Of a stretch of 64,000 bases of DNA, positions 34,326 through 42,290 are shown in pieces. The position numbers and the translations under genes were made by a program. The stretch spans positions 6,041,687-6,105,686 of the forward strand of contig AP018269.1 in assembly GCA_003994795.1 (NCBI GenBank), in the 5' to 3' direction. This stretch comes from Cylindrospermum sp. NIES-4074. GTDB lineage: Bacteria > Cyanobacteriota > Cyanobacteriia > Cyanobacteriales > Nostocaceae. Each line of letters begins with the position of its first letter. Position 1 is the first letter of the stretch. The notes beneath the pieces were generated by a model. It saw nothing but the letters and a program-made list of their open reading frames with translations. It was not told the origin of the DNA and ran no database searches.

Positions 34326-35156
34326 ATGGCGAGAGCGATAGAGCGAATTGAGCGGGATATTGCAGTGTTAAAAGTGGCGATACAGGCGATCGCCACAGAA
34401 CTCCAAAGCGCTTATGCTAGTTATTTAACTACCTTGGGGCAAGCCTTGGGGAAACAGTTGATTCTGGCGAGTTACCACCTCTGTACTCAAGGATATGCCG
34501 AAAACTTTCTGAGTTTGTCATTAAATCAGCGGCAAAAATTGCAACAAGGAATCCGTAAGTTAAGCCAAAAAGCAGGTGAGCAGTTACTGGCTTATATCCA
34601 GAGAGAGGAAGAAGAGGAAGAAGAAGAAAACGAGGACGCAGGGGAAACTCAGGAAGGTGAAAGCAATCCCGAATCCCAAATCCCCAATCCCAAATTCTTT
34701 GACTCCTCCAACCCTATAGAACTAGCACAATGGCAGCAGGAATTAGAGGAAGCGACCCAGGAGATTTTAAAAAGAGTCTCCCACAATGCTAATGTTTTAT
34801 TACAAAAAGCTGGGATTTTACCTAAAAAATTACCAGAACCGATTTTAGCAGCGGCGGCCGCTGTATCTGAAGCATCTGCCGAGGTCATACCAGGCCCGCC
34901 TAACCTATTAAACTTAGTAATTGAAATTGAAAATGAGCAGGAGTCAGAAGATTCCAGCCTCACCCAAATTATGGCCATTAACCTGCGGTTGGGAGAAATT
35001 GAATTTGCTGACTCAACACTCTTGTCAGAGCGCAAGCAGATTCGTAATATTTTAGTACAGCTCAACAAGCTAGGACGAGAGTATCAAAAAAAGCAGAGGG
35101 AACTAACAGTTGCTGAAGCTGAAGCCGCATGGCGTGCCAGTTGGTTTGAGGATTAG
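34326..35156 (+). CDS. Conserved-type cyanobacterial protein of unknown function
   Basis: This is a 276-residue mostly helical protein. Residues 1-95 look conserved (RAIERIERDIAVLKVAIQ onward). An acidic low-complexity segment follows (about 96-125, Glu-rich), then an Ala/Glu-rich helical C-terminal half ending in a coiled coil (VAEAEAAWRASWF). No enzyme or membrane motif is seen. It lies between tsf and recG. The middle segment looks fast-evolving. Confidence 0.75.
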   Translation: MARAIERIERDIAVLKVAIQAIATELQSAYASYLTTLGQALGKQLILASYHLCTQGYAENFLSLSLNQRQKLQQGIRKLSQKAGEQLLAYIQREEEEEEEENEDAGETQEGESNPESQIPNPKFFDSSNPIELAQWQQELEEATQEILKRVSHNANVLLQKAGILPKKLPEPILAAAAAVSEASAEVIPGPPNLLNLVIEIENEQESEDSSLTQIMAINLRLGEIEFADSTLLSERKQIRNILVQLNKLGREYQKKQRELTVAEAEAAWRASWFED

Positions 35157-35180
35157 TCATTCGTCCTTTGTTTAAAGTCT

Positions 35181-35275
35181 AATGACTAATGACTAATGAC
35201 TAATGACTAATGACTAATGACCAATGACCGTTCGGCTACGCTCACGGCAAAGCTAATGACCAATGACTAATGACA
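35181..35275. repeat. Heptamer repeat (AATGACY)n running into the recG start
   Basis: About seven units of AATGACT/AATGACC are followed by a G+C-rich insert (35231-35253) and then further AATGACC/AATGACT units that reach the recG ATG at 35263. As with potD, the start codon is the ATG of a repeat unit. Confidence 0.92.
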
Positions 35276-37743
35276 CACCCGATTGGATACGATTGCATAA
35301 AGCCTTGGGAATTGAGGCGGAACATGGCTTTACAGACTTGGTGGGTAAGCAATACCGCTTCAGTGAGTTTCTCAGTCTGACTTTTGGGAAATTCCCCACA
35401 GCCTTACCGCCAACAGAACGCCGCCGCTGGCAAGAACTAGCGGTGCAGTTTGCCAACTATCCAAATTTGGGCGAAGAAGACAGACAACACTTAGTAGCAG
35501 AGGCTCGTAGATATCTCTTCCAACTGCAAAAAGAGTTAGAAGAAAGGGAGAGTGGGAAAGTAGGGGAGAGGGAAAAGACCCAATTTAAAATCCAAACTCC
35601 TAAATCTCCAATTGTGGCAGAGGTGAGTCGGCAACTTGCTCCCAAAATTGACCAAAAACTCAGTGAGTTGCCAGAAATAGGCATTAAAAAAGCTGAAAAT
35701 TTGGCTCGTTTGGGTTTGCATACCGTGCGTGACTTGCTGTTTTATTATCCCCGTGACCATATTGACTATGCGCGTCAGGTGAATATCCAGGAGTTGCAAG
35801 GGGGTGAGACAGTAACAATTATAGCCACGGTAAAGCGGTGTAACTTTTTTACTAGCCCGAAAAATAAGAAGTTATCGATTTTTGAACTGTTGCTGAAAGA
35901 TAACACAGGTCAGATAAAAGTTAGTCGTTTTTACGCAGGGGCGCGTTTTAGTAGTCGTGGTTGGCAAGAAAGTTTAAAACGCCGCTATCCGGTGGGTAGT
36001 GTGGTGGCTGCTTGTGGGTTGGTGAAAGGAAGTAAATACGGCTTGACGTTGGATAACCCAGAATTAGAGGTTTTGGCAAATCCGGGAGATGCAATTGATT
36101 CGCTAACTATTGGTCGAGTAGTGCCTATTTATGCGCTAACAGAGGGAGTTGTGGCAAATATGGTGCGGCAGGCCGTAATTGCAGCTTTGCCAGCTGCGGC
36201 TCATTTGAAAGATCCTCTGCCCAAAGGGTTGCGAGAAAAGTATAATTTGATGGAGTTGAAGGATGCGATCGCCAATATCCATTTCCCCACCGATAGCGAT
36301 ACCCTGAGAATTGCCCGTCACCGCTTGGTTTTTGACGAATTTTTCTATCTGCAACTTGGTTTATTGCAACGACAGCAGCAAGCACGACAAATCCAAACCA
36401 GCGCCATCCTCGCCCCCAAAGGTCAGCTATTAGAAAAATTTAACGAAATCCTGCCTTTTCAACTCACTGGCGCACAGCAACGAGTTATCAATGATATCCT
36501 CAACGATTTGCAAAAATCTACCCCCATGAATCGTTTGGTGCAGGGGGATGTGGGTTCAGGTAAAACCGTCGTCGCTGTGGTAGCTATCCTCGCCGCAATT
36601 CAATCTGGCTACCAAGCGGCACTGATGGCACCAACGGAAGTTTTAGCAGAACAGCATTATCGCAAGTTAGTAAGCTGGTTTAACCTGCTGCATTTGCCTG
36701 TGGAATTACTGACAGGCTCCACAAAAGTTGTAAAAAGACGACAAATCCACGCCCAGTTAGAAACAGGTGAATTACCGTTGTTGGTGGGGACTCATGCCTT
36801 AATTCAAGACCCGGTAAACTTCCAGCAATTGGGGTTAGTGGTGATTGATGAACAGCATCGTTTTGGGGTGCAACAACGGGCGAAGTTGCAGCAAAAAGGT
36901 GAGCAACCCCATGTGTTAACAATGACAGCCACACCCATTCCCCGGACGTTAGCGTTAACGGTGCATGGTGACTTGGATGTGAGTCAAATTGATGAGTTAC
37001 CACCAGGACGACAAAAGATTCAAACAACGGTTTTATCAGGTCAGGAACGCCCGAAAGCTTACGATTTAATCCGTCGGGAAGTTGCTCAAGGTAGGCAAGT
37101 TTATGTAGTTTTGCCTTTGGTGGAGGAATCAGAAAAGCTCGATTTGCGATCGGCTGTGGAGGAGCATCAAAAGTTACAAGAAAGCATTTTCCCTGACTTT
37201 CAAGTGGGGTTGTTGCATGGTCGCATGAGTTCAGCGGAAAAGGATGAAGCGATTACTAAATTCCGCGATAATCAAACGCAACTTCTAGTTTCTACTACTG
37301 TGGTTGAAGTGGGTGTGGATGTACCTAACGCTACGGTGATGCTCATTGAAAATGCTGAAAGGTTCGGCTTATCGCAACTGCACCAATTACGGGGCCGGGT
37401 GGGACGGGGTGCGGCTCAGTCTTATTGTTTGTTGATGAGTAGTTCTAGAAGTCCTGATGCTCAACAACGGCTAAAGGTGTTGGAACAGTCGCAAGATGGC
37501 TTTTTTATCTCGGAAATGGATATGCGTTTTCGCGGCCCTGGGGAAGTGCTGGGAACTCGCCAATCGGGGGTAGCGGATTTTACTTTGGCTAGTTTGGTGG
37601 ATGATGAGGAAGTTTTAATGTTAGCGCGACAAGCTGCGGAGAAAGTGATTGAGACGGATGCAACTTTAGACCGTTGGCGTTTGATGAAGGAAGAGTTGAA
37701 ATATAGGTATGACCGGTTGATGGGTGGCGCGATTTTGACTTAA
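35263..37743 (+). CDS. recG: ATP-dependent DNA helicase RecG
   Basis: This is an 826-residue superfamily 2 helicase that remodels stalled replication forks and Holliday junctions. The wedge/OB domain (about residues 140-330) precedes the helicase core: QGDVGSGKTVVA (Walker A), DEQHRFG (DExH box), TATPIPRT (motif III) and LRGRVGRG (motif VI). An extra N-terminal region of about 120 residues before the wedge is normal in cyanobacterial RecG. The ATG lies in the heptamer repeat and gives MTNDTPDWIRLHKALGIEAE, which agrees with a coding start at that point. Confidence 0.96.
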   Translation: MTNDTPDWIRLHKALGIEAEHGFTDLVGKQYRFSEFLSLTFGKFPTALPPTERRRWQELAVQFANYPNLGEEDRQHLVAEARRYLFQLQKELEERESGKVGEREKTQFKIQTPKSPIVAEVSRQLAPKIDQKLSELPEIGIKKAENLARLGLHTVRDLLFYYPRDHIDYARQVNIQELQGGETVTIIATVKRCNFFTSPKNKKLSIFELLLKDNTGQIKVSRFYAGARFSSRGWQESLKRRYPVGSVVAACGLVKGSKYGLTLDNPELEVLANPGDAIDSLTIGRVVPIYALTEGVVANMVRQAVIAALPAAAHLKDPLPKGLREKYNLMELKDAIANIHFPTDSDTLRIARHRLVFDEFFYLQLGLLQRQQQARQIQTSAILAPKGQLLEKFNEILPFQLTGAQQRVINDILNDLQKSTPMNRLVQGDVGSGKTVVAVVAILAAIQSGYQAALMAPTEVLAEQHYRKLVSWFNLLHLPVELLTGSTKVVKRRQIHAQLETGELPLLVGTHALIQDPVNFQQLGLVVIDEQHRFGVQQRAKLQQKGEQPHVLTMTATPIPRTLALTVHGDLDVSQIDELPPGRQKIQTTVLSGQERPKAYDLIRREVAQGRQVYVVLPLVEESEKLDLRSAVEEHQKLQESIFPDFQVGLLHGRMSSAEKDEAITKFRDNQTQLLVSTTVVEVGVDVPNATVMLIENAERFGLSQLHQLRGRVGRGAAQSYCLLMSSSRSPDAQQRLKVLEQSQDGFFISEMDMRFRGPGEVLGTRQSGVADFTLASLVDDEEVLMLARQAAEKVIETDATLDRWRLMKEELKYRYDRLMGGAILT

Positions 37744-37860
37744 CTGATATCTTGCGCCAGTCCCAATACCGCCTCAGAATGAATTCTGAGTCTAATAGCC
37801 AAAGTCGTCTCAAGACGACTGAGAAATAGTTTCAGTCCACTTTAGTTAAGAAAATCGTAG

Positions 37861-37925
37861 AAAATCGTAGGTTGGGTTGAACGAAGTGAAGCCCAACAAA
37901 TTTATCCATAATGTTGGGTTTCGTA
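37861..37925. repeat. Dispersed GTAGGTTGGGTTGA repeat, copy 1
   Basis: This is a 65-base copy of the same element found complete at 38034-38108, lacking the right inverted arm. Upstream, AGTCGTCT/AGACGACT (37802-37820) forms a hairpin that may terminate recG transcription. Confidence 0.6.
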
Positions 37926-38033
37926 CTTAGGCAAAATCATTAAGAAACGAACCGCAAAGGACGCAAAGGACACGAAGGAAGAAGGGTTTGAGAGAGGTCT
38001 TGCATAAGCCCTGCTAGTGTACGACAGAAAATC

Positions 38034-38108
38034 GTAGGTTGGGTTGAACGAAGTGAAACCCAACAAATTTATCCATAATGTTGGGTTTCGTTCCTCAACC
38101 CAACCTAC
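38034..38108. repeat. Dispersed GTAGGTTGGGTTGA repeat, copy 2, beside the CRISPR array
   Basis: This is a 75-base element with perfect 14-bp terminal inverted repeats: GTAGGTTGGGTTGA on the left and TCAACCCAACCTAC on the right. A second inner pair (AACCCAAC/GTTGGGTT) adds to the stem. It ends only 10 bases before the first CRISPR repeat, at the leader-distal side. Confidence 0.75.
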
Positions 38109-38118
38109 ATCAATATGA

Positions 38119-38527
38119 GTTTCAATCCCCTTGCGGGGAAGTGGTTAGCGGAAAGCCGGTGCTGTTGGGGCGCTGGCATTGCGGTCTGCGTTTCAATCCC
38201 CTTGCGGGGAAGTGGTTAGCGGAAAGTCCCGAATCATTACAGCTTTAGAGACCTATCTGGCAAGAAACGTTTCAATCCCCTTGCGGGGAAGTGGTTAGCG
38301 GAAAGATAAAATAAAAACAACTGTCACAGGTAGTATTGTTTTTTGGTTTCAATCCCCTTGCGGGGAAGTGTTTAGCGGAAAGATAATCCAGAAGAAATTA
38401 TGGCTTGTTGGTCTATCGTTTCAATCCCCTTGCGGGGAAGTGTTTAGCGGAAAGATTAAGTGCCCAATCTGGTGCAGATTCAGTTTTTTCGTTTTAATCC
38501 CCTTGCGGGGAAGTGTTTAGCGGAAAG
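38119..38527 (-). CRISPR. CRISPR array, 6 repeats of 37 nt and 5 spacers, no cas genes in the window
   Basis: Repeats start at 38119, 38190, 38269, 38346, 38418 and 38491. Spacers are 34, 42, 40, 35 and 36 nt. Read on the minus strand, the repeat starts CTTTCCGCTAA, has a CTTCCCC-GCAA-GGGGA stem-loop and ends in ATTGAAAC, the usual 5' handle. Transcription is therefore right to left. The three left repeats share one variant and the three right repeats another (G versus T at base 26 in plus sense). The rightmost repeat also has a handle change (ATTAAAAC). No cas gene lies within 64 kb here, so the array depends on effectors elsewhere or is a relic. Repeat type suggests subtype I-D or III, but that is only inference. 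Confidence 0.95.
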
Positions 38528-38740
38528 ACCGCCGGCTGAAACGTAGTCTAGAAGCAGATCCCTGGCAGGGTTTTGGCAGACCTCAATTGAAACTCGATTT
38601 CAGGCTGACAAAAACTGCCTATTGAAACATGGGGAAATGCTAGAAGTATTCAATTGTCAAGGTTCTGGCGATTTGGCAAACCCCCCAGGGTTTTTGACCC
38701 CGCTTTGGTTGGTCAAACATCAAGCTAATGAGGTAATCAT
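38528..38740 (-). promoter_or_regulatory. Probable CRISPR leader
   Basis: The region flanking the rightmost repeat contains, on the minus strand, ordered words typical of cyanobacterial CRISPR leaders: GGGGTCAAAAACCCTGGGGG, GCCAAATCGCCAGAACC, TTGACA (complement of 38655-38660) and CAATTGAATACTTC. It ends just before the array. The identification rests on memory of such leaders and on the repeat orientation. A promoter cannot be placed precisely. Confidence 0.55.
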
Positions 38741-39148
38741 AATACTAATGCAAATTCTTGTCTAGTGTTGGTGCAGGAAATAACAGAACTTGGACTTTAT
38801 CAGCGAAATATGCGAGAAGCAGAGGTAAGTAGGTGGGTTGAATTAAATATAAAACCACTGTAGGGGAGGCAAAAAGCGGTGTGGATGTTCCTCCCGCTTT
38901 ATTGCCGTTGTGTTACCGCTGAAATCACGGCACTATTTGCAGTTTTCGGTGCGTTAGGTCAGCCGTAACACACCCTACTGGCGTGTCAAGGCTAAAATAG
39001 GGCCTAAAATGAAGCTTCTTGTGGGGTGGGCGTCTCGCCCGCCCAAAACAGGCGTCTCGCCTGTTCTACAAGAAAAACTACACTATCTTCTAATTATTTG
39101 TGCCTACTTACTTAGCGATCGCACCAGGGGAAACTGTACAATCCTGAT
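38741..39148. other. Gene-free region with dispersed palindromes
   Basis: No gene is supported. The region holds copies of common intergenic repeats: AGGCGTCTCGCCTGTTCTAC (about 39049-39068) with a preceding GGGCGTCTCGCCCGCCC, and a GTGTTACCGCTG/CAGCCGTAACAC pair (about 38909-38973). A 32-codon open stretch from about 38768 is too short and isolated to call. Confidence 0.5.
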
Positions 39149-39310
39149 ATGACGACCGAATTTATCAGTTTCGACTACACTCCATTATCGCTGGGAATAG
39201 AAACGAGCGGTGGTGTGATGACAAAATTGATTCCATCTCAATCTTCCCTTTCTTGTCAAAAATCCGTTCGCTGCTCAACCAAGGTGAATGGACAAACTAG
39301 TGTGGAGATT
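39149..39310 (+). pseudogene. dnaK (Hsp70) fragment
   Basis: The reading frame from 39149 gives YTPLSLGIETSGGVMTKLIP, then 20 diverged residues, then NGQTSVEIH. This aligns without gaps to the conserved start of the Hsp70 substrate-binding domain. The middle has lost the usual TTIPTKKSEVFST wording. Only about 50 residues of a 630-residue protein remain, so it is a decayed fragment, not a gene. A full dnaK must exist elsewhere. Confidence 0.7.
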
Positions 39311-39645
39311 CACAAACCAAAAATTATTGGTACTTGCTTAAGTAAAGCCATCCACATATCTGAAGGATCGGAGTAGTAATCAATTTCTTCAACTTGATAT
39401 CGAGCCGGTTCACTACCTTGTCGCAAAATAATGTAATCACCAGGTTTGATACCTTTGCCAAATCCAGTCATACACCCTTGCATGTCCTCTTTTAGCGACT
39501 CAAAAAAGTAGTTGCTTCCCGGCTCCAAGTGGCTGTAATCGTGTGTTTTATACTTCTCGGTTAATTGATTTTTCGGTTGAGTAATTCGGGGGAACCAGTT
39601 TAAGAAACTCAAACTTAAGTTCATACCTGTTCTGATAAAAGTCAT
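39310..39645 (-). CDS. Small protein of unknown function
   Basis: This is a 111-residue protein with a good ribosome-binding site (GGAGAT six bases before the ATG). The N-terminal 20 residues are mildly hydrophobic. The remainder is polar with KPGDYIILRQGSEPARYQVEEIDYY, a beta-rich pattern seen in small uncharacterised cyanobacterial proteins. An internal Met8 is an alternative start. Its 3' end overlaps the edge of the dnaK fragment on the other strand. No domain is recognised. Confidence 0.65.
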   Translation of the reverse strand: MTFIRTGMNLSLSFLNWFPRITQPKNQLTEKYKTHDYSHLEPGSNYFFESLKEDMQGCMTGFGKGIKPGDYIILRQGSEPARYQVEEIDYYSDPSDMWMALLKQVPIIFGL

Positions 39646-40084
39646 ATAAATCTCCTAAATAATATTTGCAAACATCAAAATTTTAGTTTCTAGATAATCT
39701 CCACTGTGAACAAGCACGATTCCAGAAACAACGATGTAAAAAATATAGTCATTAATCAAATTCGTCTTCAGAACACTACTTGGAATTAAAAAAATTACCT
39801 CTACTGGTAAGCAGAACTCTACAAATTTCTTTAATTCCCTGGCAAATGACCTTAACTAGCTATTTTAAACCAATGAAAGGGATAGAGAATTTTCTTTTTA
39901 TGAAGTTTATTATTAATTAATTATTCCTTGGTTTTTCCTAGATTTCACCCGTGAAAATACCAAATTTTTGGATTAACTTAAGGTTAAATATAAGTATTAA
40001 TCCTTGGCTAGAGAATAATTATTAGTTTAGTAAGTGTTATGGGTGTTTTTAGTATCGAACACATATTTTACTAAAACATAAAGA
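39646..40084. other. A+T-rich gene-free region
   Basis: No ORF, repeat or hairpin of note is seen in these 439 bases. The left edge should hold the promoter of the small gene at 39310-39645. Confidence 0.5.
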
Positions 40085-40681
40085 CTAGTTACTATTCCCT
40101 ATTTTTAAGGCTGTATCTATCTGTCCCAGTAGGAATTCTAGTGTGGCAGAGTTATCTAAAACCACATCGGCGCGAGCCGCTTTTTCAGTAATAGATAATT
40201 GGCTGTTGATTCGGGCTGTGGCTTGTTCCTCACTTAAATGATTTCTTTGTATTAATCGTTGCAATTGTTGTGGTGGTGAACAACTTACTACCCATATCTC
40301 TGTGACTAAATTTGTCATTCCAGCTTCAAAAAGCAATGGTATTACTAACACTAATATTTGTGAAGATGATTCGGTAATTGCTTGGAGAAAGCGATCGCCT
40401 ACGTAAGGATGAATCAACCCCTCTAACCAATGGCGTTCTGCTGGCTGAGTAAATATAATTTCGCCCAGTAATTGACGGTTGAGGGTGCCATCTGGTGATA
40501 AAATGGGTTTACCGTAGCGTAGGGCGATCGCACTGTAAATGGGCGAACCGACAGCTACAGCATCTCTAGCATAAATATCTGCATCTAAAATCGGCAGATT
40601 GTAAGCACTCGCTAAATAATTGGCGACAGTAGTTTTACCTGTAGCAATACCGCCAGTTAAGCCGATTAAGCGTTTAGTCAT
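40085..40681 (-). CDS. coaE: Dephospho-CoA kinase
   Basis: This is a 198-residue P-loop kinase that phosphorylates the 3'-OH of dephospho-CoA in the last step of coenzyme A synthesis. GLTGGIATGKTTVA (about residues 7-20) is the Walker A motif. DADIYARDAV, LIHPYV and the LVVIPLLFEAG-like segment (VLVIPLLFEAG) are family signatures. The start codon lies in a heptamer repeat that separates it from the cobA-hemD stop by 17 bases, so the two are probably one operon. Confidence 0.96.
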   Translation of the reverse strand: MTKRLIGLTGGIATGKTTVANYLASAYNLPILDADIYARDAVAVGSPIYSAIALRYGKPILSPDGTLNRQLLGEIIFTQPAERHWLEGLIHPYVGDRFLQAITESSSQILVLVIPLLFEAGMTNLVTEIWVVSCSPPQQLQRLIQRNHLSEEQATARINSQLSITEKAARADVVLDNSATLEFLLGQIDTALKIGNSN

Positions 40682-40710
40682 TGGTCATTAGTCATTAGTC
40701 ATTGGTTATT
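40677..40710. repeat. Heptamer repeat supplying the cobA-hemD stop and the coaE start
   Basis: About five RGTCATT units (AATGACY in the gene's sense) span this gap. In the minus-strand sense, the TGA stop of cobA-hemD (40699-40701) and the ATG of coaE (40679-40681) are both triplets of repeat units. Confidence 0.9.
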
Positions 40711-42273
40711 GGTTGCCCATTTAACCAAGGCTTGAGTTAACCCATCTAAGGTGTATTCTTCAGCTTCTATATCTACGCGCCCGAATAAGGCTTGGCAAGT
40801 TTTAGAAGTTTGGGGGCCGATTGAGGCAATAGAAATTTTGTCTAATAACTTTAATTTACCTGCTGTCAATTGACAGAAAAATTCTACAGTTTTGGAACTA
40901 GCAAAGGTAATTATATCTATTGTGTGATTTTGTAAAGCTAATTCAGCCGCTGGGGGAATACTCTGAGGACAGCAAGATTGATAAGCGGCAACTTCTATTA
41001 CTTGAGCACCTTTGGCGGTTAATTCCTTGACTAAAACTTCACGTCCGCCGCTTTCGACTCTGGGAAATAATATCTTTTTACCTGTTAGTTCTTCGGGGAA
41101 ATTCTCTACTAACGAATCAGCGATAAAGCTGGGGGGAATAAAATCTGGTTGGATATGGCGTTGTTTAAGACCTTGGGCTGTTTTCTCACCAACAACTGCA
41201 ATTTTAACACCAGCTAGGGCGCGGGTATCTCTACCTTGGGCTATAAGTCTTTCAAAAAAGTAGTCTACACCGTTGGTAGAAGTGAGAATTAACCAATTGA
41301 AGTTAGATAAATTAGCGATCGCCTGATCTAACTCGAACCAACTCGAAGGGGGGCCAATTTCTAAGGTAGGCATTTCAATAACTTTTGCACCTACAGCGAC
41401 GAGGCGATCGCTAAATTGACTCGATTGTCCAACCGAACGCGTCACCAGAATAGTTTTACCAGTCAGGGGAAGTTGGGTAGATGGGGGAAGGGTACTATCC
41501 ACAGTTTGCAGATGAGAAATTTTGGAAGAATCAGTTAAATATATATTCTCAGGTTTTAAGTATTGACGTAAACCGACAACTTCACCCACGACAATTACTG
41601 CTGGGGAGAGAGACAAACCAGCGGTTTTGGCAATAATCTGATTAAGTGGCGCTGTCCAGATTTGTTGACTCGGAGTTCCTGCCCAACGGATGATGGCAAT
41701 GGGTGTGGATGGCGATCGCCCATACCGCAGCAGTTGATGGACAATCTCTGCCAGATTTTGCCCCCCCATCAAAATCACTAATGTCTCTAACCTTGATATC
41801 GCTTCCCAGTCTAAAACATCTGGTTCATGGGCTGTAAACACCGCAAAACAGCGACTAAGAACCGGATCTGTCAGGGGAATTCCGGCTAGTAACGGGGCTG
41901 CAAGGGCTGAGGAAATGCCTGGTACAACCTCAAATTCACAGCCAGATGCTTTTAAAGCGTCAATTTCGGCAGTACAACGCCCAAAAATAAACGGATCACC
42001 AGATTTTAGCCTAACGACTTGTTTTCCTTGCTGGCAATGTTCTACCAGTAATTTGTTAATTTCTGTTTGGGGTGTGCTAGGTTTACCACCACGTTTCCCC
42101 ACATCTAGCTTTAAGGAATTTGGCGGTACGCACTCTAATAATTGGGTGTCTACTAGGGCATCGTAGACCAAAACCTGAGCCGTAGCCAAGAGATTGTAAG
42201 CTTTTACCGTCAGGTAAGCCACATCTCCAGGCCCAGCACCAACGAGGTAAACTTTGCCCTTATTTTCAGTCAT
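40699..42273 (-). CDS. cobA-hemD: Fused uroporphyrinogen-III C-methyltransferase / uroporphyrinogen-III synthase
   Basis: This is a 524-residue bifunctional tetrapyrrole enzyme. Residues 1-245 are the SAM-dependent methyltransferase that makes precorrin-2 for sirohaem and B12 (VYLVGAGPGDVAYLTVKA, RLKSGDPFIFGRC, VVPGISSALAAP, and LVILMGGQN). Residues about 265-520 are uroporphyrinogen-III synthase, which cyclises hydroxymethylbilane (TGKTILVTRSVGQSSQF, WLILTSTNGVDYFFERL, TFASSKTVEFF). Such fusions are normal in cyanobacteria. It is followed by coaE after a heptamer repeat that also supplies its stop codon. Confidence 0.95.
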   Translation of the reverse strand: MTENKGKVYLVGAGPGDVAYLTVKAYNLLATAQVLVYDALVDTQLLECVPPNSLKLDVGKRGGKPSTPQTEINKLLVEHCQQGKQVVRLKSGDPFIFGRCTAEIDALKASGCEFEVVPGISSALAAPLLAGIPLTDPVLSRCFAVFTAHEPDVLDWEAISRLETLVILMGGQNLAEIVHQLLRYGRSPSTPIAIIRWAGTPSQQIWTAPLNQIIAKTAGLSLSPAVIVVGEVVGLRQYLKPENIYLTDSSKISHLQTVDSTLPPSTQLPLTGKTILVTRSVGQSSQFSDRLVAVGAKVIEMPTLEIGPPSSWFELDQAIANLSNFNWLILTSTNGVDYFFERLIAQGRDTRALAGVKIAVVGEKTAQGLKQRHIQPDFIPPSFIADSLVENFPEELTGKKILFPRVESGGREVLVKELTAKGAQVIEVAAYQSCCPQSIPPAAELALQNHTIDIITFASSKTVEFFCQLTAGKLKLLDKISIASIGPQTSKTCQALFGRVDIEAEEYTLDGLTQALVKWATNNQ

Positions 42274-42290
42274 GGGTGAAATTTAATTGG

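Noticed and set aside
38119-38527. First reading of the CRISPR array as transcribed left to right with the leader on the left
   Set aside because: On the minus strand the repeat ends in ATTGAAAC, the usual handle, and leader-like words lie on the right. The left flank is a dispersed palindrome, not a leader.
38768-38866. 32-codon open stretch right of the CRISPR leader
   Set aside because: Too short, no ribosome-binding site and no recognisable similarity. It may be chance.
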